NCBI GenBank assembly: GCA_004794785.1
Contig: SJOL01010839.1
Coordinates: 703,977-767,976 of the forward strand
Reading direction: 5' to 3'
DNA length: 64,000 nt
Source: Opisthorchis felineus
Lineage: Eukaryota; Platyhelminthes; Trematoda; Opisthorchiida; Opisthorchiidae
Shown: one piece after another, positions 46,521-58,334 of the stretch
Numbering within the stretch: position 1 is the stretch's first letter
Layout of the letters: each line of letters begins with the position of its first letter
Position numbers and translations under genes: made by a program
Notes under the pieces: model-generated
The model's input: the letters and a program-made list of their open reading frames with translations, nothing else
The model's database searches: none
Told to the model about the DNA's origin: nothing

Positions 46521-47789
46521 ATAGATGGCTTCAGTCATTTACTCAGCTTGTTTTGTAAAGCGTTTGACAAATGAATCGAAAGAGTATGGGTAATAGAGAT
46601 ATTGTATTCCTATAGGACAGTTGCCGGGAGGGACCGTCGCAGTCGCGTGGTATGTGCTTAGGGACAAGTTTGTAATGTAACTCACTGGGACAAAATAGAC
46701 AGAAAAACAAGATATTTCGCGCAGACATTTCAATCACAGCACGACGGTTACTGCTGACGTACATAGGCTTTTTATCAGAACTGGCATATTCGTAAAAGTT
46801 CAAAAAGGTCCCGTCAGGTGTATGAAAAAGCATAAAGATGCAAAACAGTCATTGTTTCACTTAGATCCAGCTCTTTTTAATCTCGTCCACGGGCACAAGA
46901 TGTTTGTTCGTTGTGTCGGACACACATCGGATCCAGAAGGGCACTTTTACCACCTTCAACTAGTATCTTGGTAAAAGGAGATGCGTTTGAGATGCGCAAT
47001 GTGGGGGGGGGGAAGGGAAATATGCTGCTAAAAGTTTCCCCCTGATTAACTCCCATGCAAGTTCTTTATACTCCTTCAAATATCTGTCTAGGTCAGTTTT
47101 CATTTCCCCTGGAACTCAGAGAACACTTATCTGCTTGTTGTGGTTTATCGTGCTGTTTTGGGAGAATTTTGAAGCCTATCCAGCGAATACGCATTCCACA
47201 GTTTGACCGTAACTAGCGAAAGGTGCATTAAGACTTTTTCCGTATATGATGCAACCGGATCGTGTGCCTGTCCGATCGCACAACCACTTCATACTACTTT
47301 TCGTACTTTTATTGAACCGTACGCTCCGATTTCATCTTACAGAGGAAGACAGCTCAAGCAGGGAAGTCCAGAGGCACTGTACAGCCTTTTCATACTTGGT
47401 GGGAGGAACCAGTCATGCGCATTCCACGAACATCTGAGTGATTAGTAGTCGTACAATAGTGGTATGAATAACCGGCTACGGATCAGTGACCAGTAGCCCG
47501 ATGGGCTTATACTTAGGTTACAACGCCGCTCAACCTTTACTCACGCATTTTATGCCGTATAACCCAGGTGATCACCTCTCGGGGTAAGGCTGATGTGACC
47601 CGAGTAATGCTCACCTTTCTCAGGAGGTTGTTTATACTTTGGAAGGTGCTTCCAAATATATGCATATAACTGACGTCCTCCCGCGCGGTTGTCCAAATTA
47701 CTCATGCAAGTATGCTGGCAAACCTATTGCATGAGAAAATCCGTAAAACTGTAAAATTATTTGGTGCACATAGCATGAAGAGGTAACAG

Positions 47790-47900
47790 TACATCTTTCG
47801 TTAACAGACAAGTTTGAAACAGCCCATCACAAGGTGCCCTCGAGGAGACTCGAATCCGGTTCGTCTAACCAAATGTCCACAGCCTGGACCACCGGGCTGT
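47790..47900 (-). mobile_element. Possible tRNA-like SINE head
   Basis: On the minus strand, GCCCGGTGGTCCAGGCTGTG is followed by TTTGGTTAGACGAACC and GGATTCGAGTCTC, which resembles A- and B-box spacing. There is no second copy in the window. A decayed tRNA cannot be excluded, since the acceptor ends do not pair. Confidence 0.3.
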
Positions 47901-49439
47901 TTGTATTGCACTGAGCAAGCCACTGTAATGAGCTGCCTTATTGGCCGAAGACAGCGGAGGCGCATCGGATTTGCTGTTGTCCACATGATACGACGTCAAA
48001 CACACCTTTACGAGCCGATAAGTAGCTTGTGAGACCCATAGCCGGCTACCTGCATTCCAACTCTAAGTGTGCGTGCGAAAACCTGCCTTGGCACACTATT
48101 AAGTTGTTACAGTCGGAGAGCGCTGATGAACAATCGTGATCACCAAATGCATTTCTAGGGGCATAGGAAACTCCAAAAATAGAAAACGTGGGTTGATGGT
48201 CATACAATGTGTGTGTGCCAAAACACGAATGAACATGCGGTTAGTACCAACAATGAATGCTTACAAACGAAGATTTTCATGAAGCATCCAAACTGGGCTG
48301 TGCAGTAATGAAGCGGAACGACCGGGCTGTATGTCTTCGGTCACTACGAAGAACACCACTCACACCTAAACCAAAGTTCAAATGAGTCTTTATCTTGTTC
48401 TGAGCAAACTGTGAGATGTGCAGTCAGCAAACAAACCTTAACTAGCATCTAGCTTGTTCGACAAAAAGGGATTGGCCTGCCAACAAACGTCGCTAACCAA
48501 CTAGAAACATCCAAAATCCCACCCTTGATTAATGTTCCGGTCCTATCTGTTCCGCCATAGAATTTAATGCGACTGAGATGAGGTGCAGTTATCCTGTCAA
48601 TAAGGAAAGTGATTGGTGCCGTGCAGCCAGACATTTGTACCAAATGATTTAGGTGAGAAGCCCAAACATGGTTCTGTCCATGTTTGGATTCTCCAACAGC
48701 ATGTCCCATCATACATCCACTACATTCACCAATAAAATCAATCACCCGTCACATGAGATTTAATGAGGTGGATAGAGAAACTCTATTTGCGCGTCAAAGC
48801 TATTTCATTCCTGTCTCATCATTTGTGAATTCCAGCCGTAGGCATGTCAATCAGGCATCCAGAGGATTGACTAGGTCAAACCACCGTTCACCCTCTAATT
48901 TTCTAACCAACATATGTGAAATGGACTCTGAAAAAACCACATGGGTTCTGCAACTCACTGGATAACGTTAGAAACCGTTGTTTTATTCGTTGAGCTGTGA
49001 AATTTGATTGCAAATGCTTCATCACTAATCTAGCTGGCATCATCGGCGCATCACTGTGCAAGAAGGCAGCGCGGGAAGTAATAATCGATCGAGCCTCACG
49101 ACTTTTTGTCTTATCCAAGTTAAAATTTAACAGCGAGGTCATCAGCTAAGGGAACTCCACTGATAACTAGATGTGCCTTAAATCCGGCCAATCGCTTGAG
49201 ATAAGTTGTCTTTTCCAGCCTAGGGCTACGTAACCGATCAAAACGTCAAGTTCCATTGAAGGCTTGTTGTGTACTTGCTGCACGTCACCAGTATGCGCTC
49301 AGGCATAATTTGGTTGATGTGAATGAGTGGATTTTCTCGACAGTATGAATGAGCTACACGAGTTGGAATCAATTGTTTTTGCTCACCTAACTTTTTGCTG
49401 GGTGACGACTCATGAGAAGTTATGGAATACTTTGACCTC

Positions 49440-52030
49440 CACCTGTCTTTTCCGTAAACGGGATGACAATTGGTGCTTGTCCGTTGCATCTGCTTGTATC
49501 CCAACAGACTGCAGCCCGCACACTCTAAAGGAAAGTTTTTATAACGCTATGAGCATCCTATTACGTCGGGCTGAGAGCTCAGGAGTTTTTGTGGAGGATA
49601 TGAATGCTCAAGCAAATAGAATTAGCGCTGCTGAGGATCAGGGAAGCAGTCGTCTTTTACTGGAAAAGAGACGAACGGACAACGGCGAACGGCTGTTGCA
49701 GTTGTGTGCTGACGACAGACTGTTGGTGTGCAGTACAAACCGGATATACCTGGGCACCTGATGTCCCCATCATGCAGGCCAAGCTTCAAAGTAGGTAGAT
49801 CACATCGCTATAAGCTATAGGTGGCGTAGATTAGTTACTGACTTTTACTCGCTCTGGAACACTCATGTAAATTCTGATTACGCGCAGTTCTGTTACTGAT
49901 TCTGTTCAGGCTTTTCGGTGAGTTGTGCTCACACAACTCGCCCAGCTAACGAACGACTCTCCGGTCTCAATGTGAAACAAAATGGCCAAAAATTACCTGC
50001 TGAGGTCCTTTTCGAACAACCCACCTTTGATGTTGACTTCTACTGCGAAGTACTGTCCTCAATCCTGCAAGATACTGGGCGCGTTATTTGTGGAATAGAG
50101 CAATCAACTAGATCTAAACATGGGATCTAGACCAAAACTCCCTCGAAGCTCGCGCACGCATTTCTGCTGACTGAGTATGATACAACTCGACGAATTGTCG
50201 GATATCAGCATCTGCGCGGATCGGGAAGCTCTGTGGACCCAGCGAGAAACTCTGGGACTGTGGAAATCAATCCTGCAGATACTCCCAAAAGGCTCAAAGA
50301 AGCTTTCGGCGAGCGGAATGATCAACGATAGAAGCGGATCTAAAAAACTGGAGCCCTTGAACCGTTGGATTGAACATTTTCAACATTAGTTCAACGGACC
50401 ACTTGCAATTGCCTTCATCGGATTCCCGACTCGCAATGGAGTCCTAGACAGCAAACCTCCGAAGACTTCGGGAATAAGCGAATTTCCTTTCTCCACCACC
50501 GACCTGATGGTCCTGACAAAGTGCCACCCAGGTGTAATCCTCAGCCGGTGCCTCCGTCTGGGTGAAGGAGACCTTCCCAGCGAACTGGGGCAAGTCGATA
50601 GTGGTGTCCACCTTCAAAGAGAGCGCTCGCACTGAATGTGGCAAGCACAGAGGAATTGACCTGATCCACGTTGAACCTAGGCTCTCTGCATCGCTTTGTT
50701 TGTCGTCTTAGGAGAGCGCGCTAGTATGTGACCTGAAAATAGGAAGCAAGATTCTAAACACGAGAGTTGTGTGGACCACATCTTCACATTCGGTCAAGAG
50801 CTGGAGCAACGGCACGCGAACAGGTGTCTCACAATCTTGGTGTTTCTTAATTTGAAGAATGCCCTCGATTCTGTCTGTTGGTTCGTTTTTCTCAAGACGC
50901 TTGTGCAACAGTTATGCCCCAGAAGTTCGTGAATATCACACGTCAATTTACATACTTGTGGAGGTGTAAGACTATGGGAAGCTATTCAAAAGCTTTCCTA
51001 CTAGTAGTGGTATCTGACAAGACTGTGCACTCTCTACACTTCCGTTTAATTTCGTCATGGGTGAGGAAATGAAGTGAACTCTGAAGGTCACGAGGATATC
51101 CGAACCCCGGTACTCAGACCTCTCCGAGCGAGAACCTTATCAGTATGGAATATGCAGACGATGGTTTCATTTTTGAAGGGCCAGAAGTGCAAGCATTACT
51201 AGAAAAACCTGTCGACGTCATCCAATCCACTGACATGGGTTTCACCCAAAAAGTGCAAGGTCATGCTGCGGGAGAGCTTTTAAACATGTCTCTGAGGCTT
51301 CAGGAAGAGACACTGGAAGTTGTGGAACACTGTATGGACCTTGGGAGTTGTATTAGCTGACGATAGTGTAACCTAGCAATCCAACGCACAAATCTCAAAG
51401 ACCGGAATTGTGCTTGCCAATAGCACCACTTGTGGCATCAGAAAGACCTCTCACTGGGTCTCAATGGACGCGTGTATTCGGCTTTAGTGCGGGCCGTATT
51501 GTTGAGCGGTTGCGAGACTTGGTCACTTCGGAAGGATGATCTGAGACATCTTCAGGTCTTTAACCACCTAACTATAGGGGTATGATGAGGAAAGGGGACT
51601 TTGGAGAGGCACAGGTAGTTCACTCAAGGAATGCATTCAGTACTGCAAGCCAAGTGGGCTGTGCTAAACAGATTGATTTACCGCCTGCCGAGAAGTGTTT
51701 CCCATGCCTTCTTCGAAGTGACGGAAACCCAGAAGTGGACATGGTAGACGGCAATAGTTACGAAAAGTTGGAATGCTGTTCGTTTTCTGGGCTGGGGTCC
51801 ACGTGACGCTCCCTATGCCTGGCAGGAGGCACTACGTGCGGCGGCTAAACGATTTCAGTGGTGTTCATGCTGTCAGTCTTTATCCAGATAATCTGAATGA
51901 TTGTTGGTGTAGACATTTCGGATGTTTCTGGTATGATAACCCCATGTCCCAATTTTTTTCTTTCTTAGACTGTATTCAAATAAATTGACACGGTTATTAT
52001 GCGATGAAGCACTAGTGTCCTCTTCTCGTT
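49440..52030 (+). pseudogene. Old, nearly full-length RTE-like LINE, inactivated
   Basis: In order: 49,470-49,760 is endonuclease (YxPTDCSP-like ACIPTDCSPHTLKESFYNAM, EDMNAQ where GDMNA is usual, RRTDNGERLLQLCADDRLLV). About 50,180-50,390 is the linker. 50,880-51,060 is RT with FVNITRQFTYLW. 51,145-51,160 is YADD (EYADDGFIFEGPE). 51,290-51,360 is LGSCIS then a stop. 51,475-51,560 is RAVLLSGCETWSLRKDDLRH. 51,830-51,900 is the C-terminus. A 3' UTR and CAAATAAA-like end occur near 51,980. Many frameshifts and stops. Confidence 0.75.
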
Positions 52031-54885
52031 ATGCTGTAAATGACCATGATACTCAAACGAGGTAATATTGTCCCTGGTGTTGAGGAAAGTGATTCTTTCA
52101 TATAAAGAGGGAGGACCTGGCTGAACACCAGTGACCGTGGGATACTTATGAACACCCCGTTCGTTTATTATATTAAAAGGCGCGTGCCATTGTTGTATAC
52201 ACTGCAAAAACATCAAAATTTGTGGCATTCATCGGAGCTATCTCGCACAAAGTATGATATAGATGAATTGGGCCCAAGGGAGGGGCCGAGTGTAGCATTA
52301 CCCAAGGCATTCCAGCAATGTAGGTGTCTAAGACTTCCTAAGATCGGGAATCGCCTTGTGCTACCAAACATGTGGCGTAGAATGGTGAAAACTTGGTAGG
52401 CTTTCGACGACTACGAGAATCACCCTCATTTGATAACTCAACCAACAAGATGTGCAAGTAACCGAATAGGCGGGTCACCTGTTCTCGGACTGAATTACAT
52501 GAACACTTTGTTTTGGCCCCTGCCGGGTGCGAGAATGACGTAAATGTTTCCGGGTGCAGATTCAAATCACTTGAACGCCGGTGTGTGGTAATAACATGCA
52601 TAAAACCGGTTGAATTACCATGAGGAACGAAAGCACGTGTCGCCAAACTGAGAATCTGCAAATCCGCATTTTGCACATACGCACGGGAATGCGCTTCGAC
52701 TACACTCGACTGCGCAGCAGAGCAAGTTGTACGCACAAATTTAGCCGATTTGGGTGGGGCAGAGAGCTAGCGACCGATAAACGAGGTACTCGGTGGAAGC
52801 TACTCCGCGGACTGCCATGCATAATTACGAACTGTGGATACCTAGCCTGTGGTGACGCCTGGGTTTGTCTGTCCGACTCAGTTTTCCTTCCGGACACTCA
52901 CTCTAACGAGAATATGGAGTTGCAGACTCCGTTCTAGACTGCATATCAAGCAAGCATTAAACTGGCAGCCACGAATGCTCCCAGATCTGGAAAATGTCAA
53001 CTCAAACGTAGACTAACTGGCATGACTCTCTATGCGAGTCAGCGTATGGGTTTTTGAGTTGTACCCAGTGTCGAAAACTTTACGGGCAGTTTAGACTCAG
53101 AAAATGCACGCAGAACGTGCAGCTAGCGCATCACAGTTGTAGCCATCTTGGTATATCTGCGCCTGACAATGAGACATCGTTAGACTGAATAATACCCACA
53201 TCGAGCACCTGAAGAACTGCGCTAACAGTTGGCAGATGGAATAAATCATTCTAATGGAAGTTTGCTCTGAGCAGAGATAATTTCGGGTTCGAGCCAGCTT
53301 TCTGACCTGATTTCCACTTTCACCGTCAACTACCATCTAATAAGATTATCCTCACCGACCAAGTGACCGCTACAATAGCTGTGTTTGAACAGCAGCTTAC
53401 CCTGCATGTCATATTCCTATGCAGCGAGCGAGGAAGCGAATTCGTGATTTCGGGGTGGTCCAGCCACCCGCTAACAAGCTATGTTGCAAACAAAGCCTTA
53501 TGACAATTGGTGAGCTGTCCCGGGGATGCATAATGACAAGAATCGATGGTAGTATCCTCGCTAGATCGAACGATTGCGTAACTCCTGAACTTTGCTGGTA
53601 ACCTAACCTCACAATACACTTGCTACGTAGTCTGCATGGACGCAAGCGCTGGTGAATACACAATTTATTACGTAGGTGGGCGTAGGTGAGTAAAAAAATT
53701 GGAAATGCGTACAAAACTACGTGGTACATTAAGTAGGAATAATAGTACTGGTAATAATATGGTAGCAATAAAGCAACAGCGCACTGTCCTGGACAACGTA
53801 CGAGCAAGTCACGTACGGAAACAGGCAGACCGGTTTGCATCGGAAAAAAATAAGCCTGGCCATAACTCGAACAGAAAGATATTTTCGATTGGTTGATCAG
53901 CTTTTGAAAGTGGGACAGGCAGGAAACAGAGAAGAAAGAACACACGGCGCAAGAGTGGTTATGAAATACTCTAGTTGTTTTCACTGAGAAAGATCAGGTA
54001 GGGAAAAAAGACCCGGATGATGTATGAAGCAAAATGCAAACCGGCTCAAGTCCCGAGGAAAGACACCAGGTCTGAAATAAGAACAATTATCATCACTAGA
54101 CAGAAAAATTGGAGGTACGCAAATGGAACCGGTAGCGAATGGAGGAGCCTGGATACGAAGACCACTGATGTGTGATGACACATTGTTTGTATAGCAAAAC
54201 CAAGAAACATCATACAAATGAGACACTGGGACAGAAAGATAGGTAGGTATCACAAACAAGCCGAACTCAAGTAGAACAGAAGGGGGTACTCCCATACATG
54301 CTTGCTAATAAATGCAGAGTCCAGAAATTCCGTGAAGCAGCGGACCATGATACCCAACAAAATCGGTTGGATACTTAGAGAACCGAAAAAACGTAATTTG
54401 TAGCAGCTAATCATCAGCTTGGCGTCTTCTCTAACAGGCAGGGTGTTTGTAAATGGCACGTAAAAATGCGGGGGCGGGTGTGGAGTTTCGGTAGCGAAAA
54501 TCGGAAAGACAAGTATCATACTCGAAAGACCTGGAAAAGCTAAAATGCAATGGAGTGGTTGTGATTGCTTATTGTTTTCACTGTTGTGGTTGCCATAGTT
54601 AATATTGTCTCGCGATTCGTACTGTGTAAGCGCGTGAGTGCCAATCACGTAAATTAAAGTCAAAAGCCATCATCAACAAGTTGCATGTGGTGGCAGAATA
54701 ATAACAATAATAACACGATTGAGAAAACCAAGTGTAAACATCAGACAGGAGGTGAAGAACGGCATGTTGGATGAAAGCAATAGATGTGCCGAATAGAGGG
54801 GAGATGGGGAAGACTAGTGAGCTAATGCATGGTTGGTTGTCCCCACCAATTTGCTCCAAAAAGTAATGCTAACTGGCAACTCGCA
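52031..54885. other. Region 3' of the zinc-finger gene, no second gene recognised
   Basis: Minus-strand frames of 86-191 codons overlap in a row from 54,859 down to 53,409. They are rich in Tyr, Cys and Leu, without domains or splice logic. The region may be zinc-finger 3' UTR or an unnamed repeat. Confidence 0.4.
53664..53669 (-). terminator. Possible polyadenylation signal of the zinc-finger gene
   Basis: AATAAA on the minus strand, about 1.2 kb after the TAA of exon D. The region between (53,670-54,885) holds overlapping open frames on the minus strand that look like no known protein; a long 3' UTR would explain it as well as anything. Confidence 0.25.
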
Positions 54886-55029
54886 TTAGATATCTTTTTC
54901 TGGGAGCGCGCAATCATCAACAGTCCCGTCGCCACTGCTTGCTGTTCCGTACAAAACTTCATGCAGCAGATTCACATTAGGCGGAGTGGATGGGTGATAG
55001 AGCGGGTCGCCACAGTTTTCCAGAAGCAT
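54886..55029 (-). CDS. Zinc-finger gene terminal exon D
   Basis: 144 nt after a 40-bp intron (acceptor TTTGGTTTAG). It encodes 47 residues, MLLENCGDPLYHPSTPPNVN to CALPEKDI, and TAA at 54886-54888. It joins exon C in phase 0. There is no known domain; it is an acidic, Pro/Asn-containing tail. Support comes from splice signals and open frame only, so it is less certain than the finger exons. Confidence 0.7.
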   Translation of the reverse strand: MLLENCGDPLYHPSTPPNVNLLHEVLYGTASSGDGTVDDCALPEKDI

Positions 55030-56166
55030 CTAAACCAAAGTAAGGGATCAAACTAACAAAGAAACATACCTCATCAAACAACACACTGTCAGGGGCAGTG
55101 ATACCACAATCTTCAGCCAATGCCCCCAGATCGAGGTCAGGGGCCGATTCCGAGTCGAAACTTGTAGTAGAGGAGGCTTGTCCGTCCACTCGATGTTTTT
55201 CCATATGTTCAATCAGATATGTACGAGAAGCATAAGTTCGCAGACAGATATAGCAAGTGAGAAACCCGGGATCCGTGTGACGTAACATATGTGCTTTTAG
55301 CAGACTGAGACGCCTGAATAGTTGCTGACAGAATGAACACGAATAGACTGGCTTCTGCAGATGGGATGCATGATGGCGTTCCAACTCACTAAGGAAACGA
55401 AACTTGCGACCGCAAACGGTGCAAGAAAACCCTTTCAAAACGGAATGTAATTAGTATTAGTACTCACTGTATGGCTGAGCAGTGTGTTGTTTCCGGTGGT
55501 TTTGTAGACTGCAAGCAAACAGAAAACCTCGTCCACAGGTGTCACATCTGAATGGTTTTGGTTTGTTGCTCAACTCCAGGTAAGCATGATGAGAATCCAA
55601 ATGGAATTTAACATGACAACTTTGGGAAAACAGGGCACCACAAAGCTTGCACGAATGAGGGAGTTCGGCTGTGATAAAGTGGTCAGGCGGAACCTTAAAA
55701 ACATATACCTACCATTATGAGTACGTTTGTGTATAGATAAAGCACCGGTACTAGAAAAGCTTTTTCCGCATATATCACAAATCGGACGCGTGAAAGAAGA
55801 GTGTTGCCGAGAGACATGACGTTGCAAATAGGATAGACGGGCAAACGTCGAATGACAATAGGGGCAAATGTGTGAGCCCTTGCAACGAAGAACGTGGAGC
55901 CGGATCTTATCAGATGGAAAATATTGACCACAAATCTTGCAAACAGCAACCAAACGCTCCTTGTGCTCATCAGCCAAGTGGCAGACAAGGGCTGAGCGGG
56001 ACAACGCGCTCTGATTACATAAAGGACATCTTGAGAATTCCTCTGACTCAGGAGCACCGGTAGCCGTGGCCGTATAAAGCGCAAACTCCTCGGGGCTGTC
56101 CGCCACCTGAGTAGATCCTTCCATATAAAGCTGAAAGACTGTATGGAACAGGTCACAGCCAATCAC
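54886..56166 (-). CDS. C2H2 zinc-finger protein, 3' four exons
   Basis: Four exons on the minus strand (56166-55713, 55668-55468, 55431-55070, 55029-54886) join in frame into 386 residues plus TAA. They encode nine zinc fingers at about residues 47-68, 76-95 (C2HC-like, last ligand Cys), 101-122, 130-150, 158-179, 193-213, 222-242, 250-270 and 278-298. An acidic Ser/Asp/Glu-rich tail follows. The product is probably a nuclear DNA-binding regulator; no family member could be named. All three introns are tiny (44, 36 and 40 bp), with GTAGGT, GTGAGT and GTATGT donors. The first visible exon starts at a splice acceptor (CTTCAG), so 5' exons should lie above 56,166, but I could not identify them. 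If translation began inside this exon, the first Met would be residue 15. Confidence 0.88.
55070..55431 (-). CDS. Zinc-finger gene exon C (fingers 7-9, acidic tail)
   Basis: 362 nt. It begins RFSCTVCGRKFRFLSELERH, followed by CSFCQQLFRRLSLLKAH and CYICLRTYASRTYLIEH. The tail STTSFDSESAPDLDLGALAE is acidic. The donor GTATGT at 55069 follows VLFDE in phase 0. The frame stays open through the 40-bp intron to a stop at 54977, so intron retention would give a different 31-residue C-terminus. Confidence 0.87.
55468..55668 (-). CDS. Zinc-finger gene exon B (fingers 5-6)
   Basis: 201 nt between a 44-bp and a 36-bp intron. The frame is open only when joined to exon A. It encodes CKLCGALFSQSCHVKFH and, after linker NKPKPFR, CDTCGRGFLFACSLQNH, ending TAQPY before donor GTGAGT. 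It is easily missed because the two introns break the frame. Confidence 0.85.
55713..56166 (-). CDS. Zinc-finger gene exon A (fingers 1-4)
   Basis: 454 nt, entering in phase 0 after acceptor TTCTTCAG and leaving after one base of a codon at donor GTAGGT. It starts VIGCDLFHTVFQLYMEG. Fingers include CPLCNQ, CKICGQYFPSDK, CPYCHSTFARLSYLQRH and CDICGKSFSSTGALSIH, the last closed by KRTH. Finger 2 ends HVLRC, so its fourth ligand is cysteine. A head-to-head pair of hammerhead SINEs lies about 160 bp upstream. Confidence 0.88.
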
Positions 56167-56327
56167 CTGAAGAAAGAAAGAAAATCCCGATCAGCAGCAA
56201 TAAGATGGGGTTTACATGTGCACCCAATAACGACTAACAATAAAAATAGTTTGGTGACAGTAAGGGAGTTGGGGATTTCAATCGACATCTCGTCCTGTAA
56301 GTGAAGACAATCTATGCCAAAAAGCGG

Positions 56328-56519
56328 AGAAGTACTGTACAGCTGTTTCATCCTTATTAGGAATCATCATCTCATGAATCGCCAAGCGATTGGAGCCCGC
56401 GCCCTCCAGGTTAGTAGTTGACGAGTAAACCGTTCGGCCACGATTGGCTGATCAGCAATGTGACTAAGTCGCGTATGGACAGGATACAGTGCCACTCATG
56501 CTCCAGTCACGGAATCCAC
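56328..56519 (-). mobile_element. Hammerhead SINE copy H3
   Basis: Minus-strand copy of the H1 family just upstream of the zinc-finger gene and on its coding strand. It has the lead GATTCCGTGACTGGAGCATG, a tRNA-like head GTGGCCGAACGGTTTA (serine/leucine-tRNA-like A box) with GGGCTCCAATCGC as a decayed B box, then ATGATGATTCCTAATAAGGA and TGAAACAGCTGTACAGTACT. The 5' half of stem I (GCACTGC) is missing by a short deletion. Confidence 0.75.
56330..56375 (-). ncRNA. Hammerhead core in SINE H3, stem I damaged
   Basis: ATGATGA (56364-56370), TTCCTAATAAGGAT (stem II: U-A, C-G, C-G pairs), GAAA (56346-56349), C-AGCT-GTA, CAGTAC, TTCTCC. The core and stem II are well kept, but the 5' strand of stem I was lost, so cleavage in cis is unlikely. 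Confidence 0.5.
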
Positions 56520-56627
56520 ATCACGCGGTCAATTGCTGACCGTCAACAAATTAGGAGTAGCTCAGAAGGGGGATAATTCACGAGTTGCACGAATTTCCCT
56601 TGGGGAGTCACTCAAGACATGGCCACG

Positions 56628-56830
56628 TGACTCGGACTCCGTGATTGGAGGATGAGTGGTGCTATAACCTGTCCCGATGCGAAATGACCTCTGCTGAGCA
56701 GCCGATCGTTGCTGGATAGTTTATTCTTCAACTAGTAGCCGCAATACCACAGGATCCAATCGCCTTGCAACTCGAGATGGGCACTGCTGATTCCCAATAA
56801 GGAGAAACCGCCGCACAGTGCTCCTAGGGG
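56628..56830 (+). mobile_element. Hammerhead SINE copy H4
   Basis: Plus-strand copy of the H1 family, head-to-head with H3 across a 108-bp spacer. It starts GGACTCCGTGATTGGAGGAT, continues with GAGTGGTGCTATAACCTGTC (matching the lead of H3) and ends GCACAGTGCTCC. The tRNA-like head is more decayed than in H3. Confidence 0.7.
56774..56824 (+). ncRNA. Hammerhead core in SINE H4, with perfect stem I
   Basis: Stem I GCACTG (56781-56786) pairs perfectly with CAGTGC (56816-56821). Between them lie CTGA-TTCCCAATAAGGA, GAAA (56804-56807) and C-CGCC-GCA. TGA is lost from the CTGATGA box and the cleavage triplet is GCA, so this copy should be dead. Its intact stem I shows what the ancestral fold was. 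Confidence 0.5.
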
Positions 56831-57354
56831 TTTGGGCACAGACTGGCTTCGCTTACATCACGAAGTCTAAATTGAAATACAGATTTATTTCTTATCCACA
56901 TCATCTCCCATACAGCTGAGATACCCAGGATTACTAAAAGAACTACACGTTTGCAGATGTACTGCTGCTGGGAGAACAAGCTAAAAGAGTGATTAACGAG
57001 TGTTCCACTATTGATCTGCCCATTAAGCCCATGTGAAGGTGGACGTTTCCAGCCCACATGCAAATGTAGAACCCCCCAAAAAAACGGAACGAAACCACTA
57101 CCCTCATGGACAGATTAAACCTTGCCATGGTGTGACGGTTTCTGAGTTTACGTGACCCACTGAGCCATACTTGGCATGGTCCGGGCGACAATCGCAGTCT
57201 CATACCAAGTTGGTCAATGGTTAGAGGTCTGACCAACACGGTATCCTGGCCTTCCAGGTTGAGCGTTGAGAGATGTATCGACTCGAGCTATAAAAATGGT
57301 AATGCACGAGCATTCCACGCCAAACACCACTGTCTTGCAGATGAGCTTTTGAGA

Positions 57355-57600
57355 CAAAGGCTTTGGTTGAGAACTGTAAACGTCATCCCGTCTAGGTGTG
57401 GGCGCACACGCAGCATCCCAGTCCACGTACAACCATGAATTGCACACTTACAAATAATCTTCCGACAAACCAGCCGGGTCGCCTTAATTCCTGCGTACAG
57501 CAGGGTGGGTGAGCGAAAAGAGACTTGTGCTGGCACCATCTTCCGCTTTCAAACTTTTTCCTCTTCTCCTCGTTCTCCAGGGCTGCGTAAGGTGATGACA
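57355..57600 (-). repeat. Second copy of the 61.8-62.1 kb repeat body
   Basis: On the minus strand, CACCCTGCTGTACGCAGGAA, TTAAGGCGACCCGGCTGGTT, ATTCATGGTTGTACGTGGAC and TTCTCAACCAAAGCCTTTG parallel the 61.8-62.0 kb element. It is non-coding and adjoins a decayed RTE. Confidence 0.45.
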
Positions 57601-57734
57601 ACTCGTTTAACAACTGAGAATTGCAGATCCTGACGTCGGACGAGTTTATCAGAATCGTCTTCTAGAGTCTCTTCCAACTGCCCCGCCGTCCGATGTGAAT
57701 TGTTCCTAAAACGAGATCGCCACAGTGCCTGAAG

Positions 57735-58334
57735 TACGACGAAATATCAGACGTCAAGTGAAAGTGAGCGTGCGCACCGACCGTGAAGCCTGGTGGACAC
57801 GGAAGGCTAAGGAAATGGAAGAGACTCAGAAAACCAGGGATGCCTGAAGATTAATCCAGTTGATCCGTGAGACCGGTTCCAGGAAACCATCAAAGAACAA
57901 AGTGGTGCCACTACCGTGAATAAAGAACACTTCGACCGCTAGGCCGAATACTTCAAACAATTTTCGTGGACAACCGCTGCCACTCATTTGGATCCCACAG
58001 CTGAAGAACTCTGGACGGTGAACCTGGAAGCCCCTACGACCTCGGAGGTTGATGACTGTTCTCTCAGGCGCCATCGAGCTTCTGGTTTGGATGACCTCCC
58101 ACCTGTGTTCTTCAACGATGGGGGTGAAGTCCTCGGTCAGCGAGTCTGATATGCTTGCCTGCATCTGGAACAAAGCTAACTATTCCAAACAATTGGGGAG
58201 AATCGGCGATGGTGTCCATTTTCAAAAAGGGGGCTCGCAGTGAGTGTGGTAATCAAAGGGGAGTCAGCTTAACCGTAACGTCACGGTCGTAACATCACTC
58301 CTACTTCGTCACCTTGTGTACGTTAGCATCACGT
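57735..58334 (+). pseudogene. RTE-like LINE fragment 1 of cluster (linker to RT start)
   Basis: RQVKVSVRTDREAWWTRKAK then EMEETQKTRDA and a stop, LIQLIRETGSRKPS and later DDLPPVFFNDGGEVL-like and SECGN-like segments parallel 59,737-60,330. It is cut off where a second, differently diverged element begins (58,335). Confidence 0.65.

Larger units (their letters stand above)
45156..49439. other. Repeat fragments, no gene recognised
   Basis: It contains the diverged hammerhead-family copy (46.2-46.5 kb), a poly-G run near 46,985-47,011 and the tRNA-like head at 47.8 kb. The minus-strand frame 48,449-48,745 (98 codons) shows no motif. Confidence 0.5.

Noticed and set aside
53409..54859. Row of minus-strand open frames, up to 191 codons
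   Set aside because: Overlapping frames with no domain, unusual composition and no splice logic; probably UTR or repeat.
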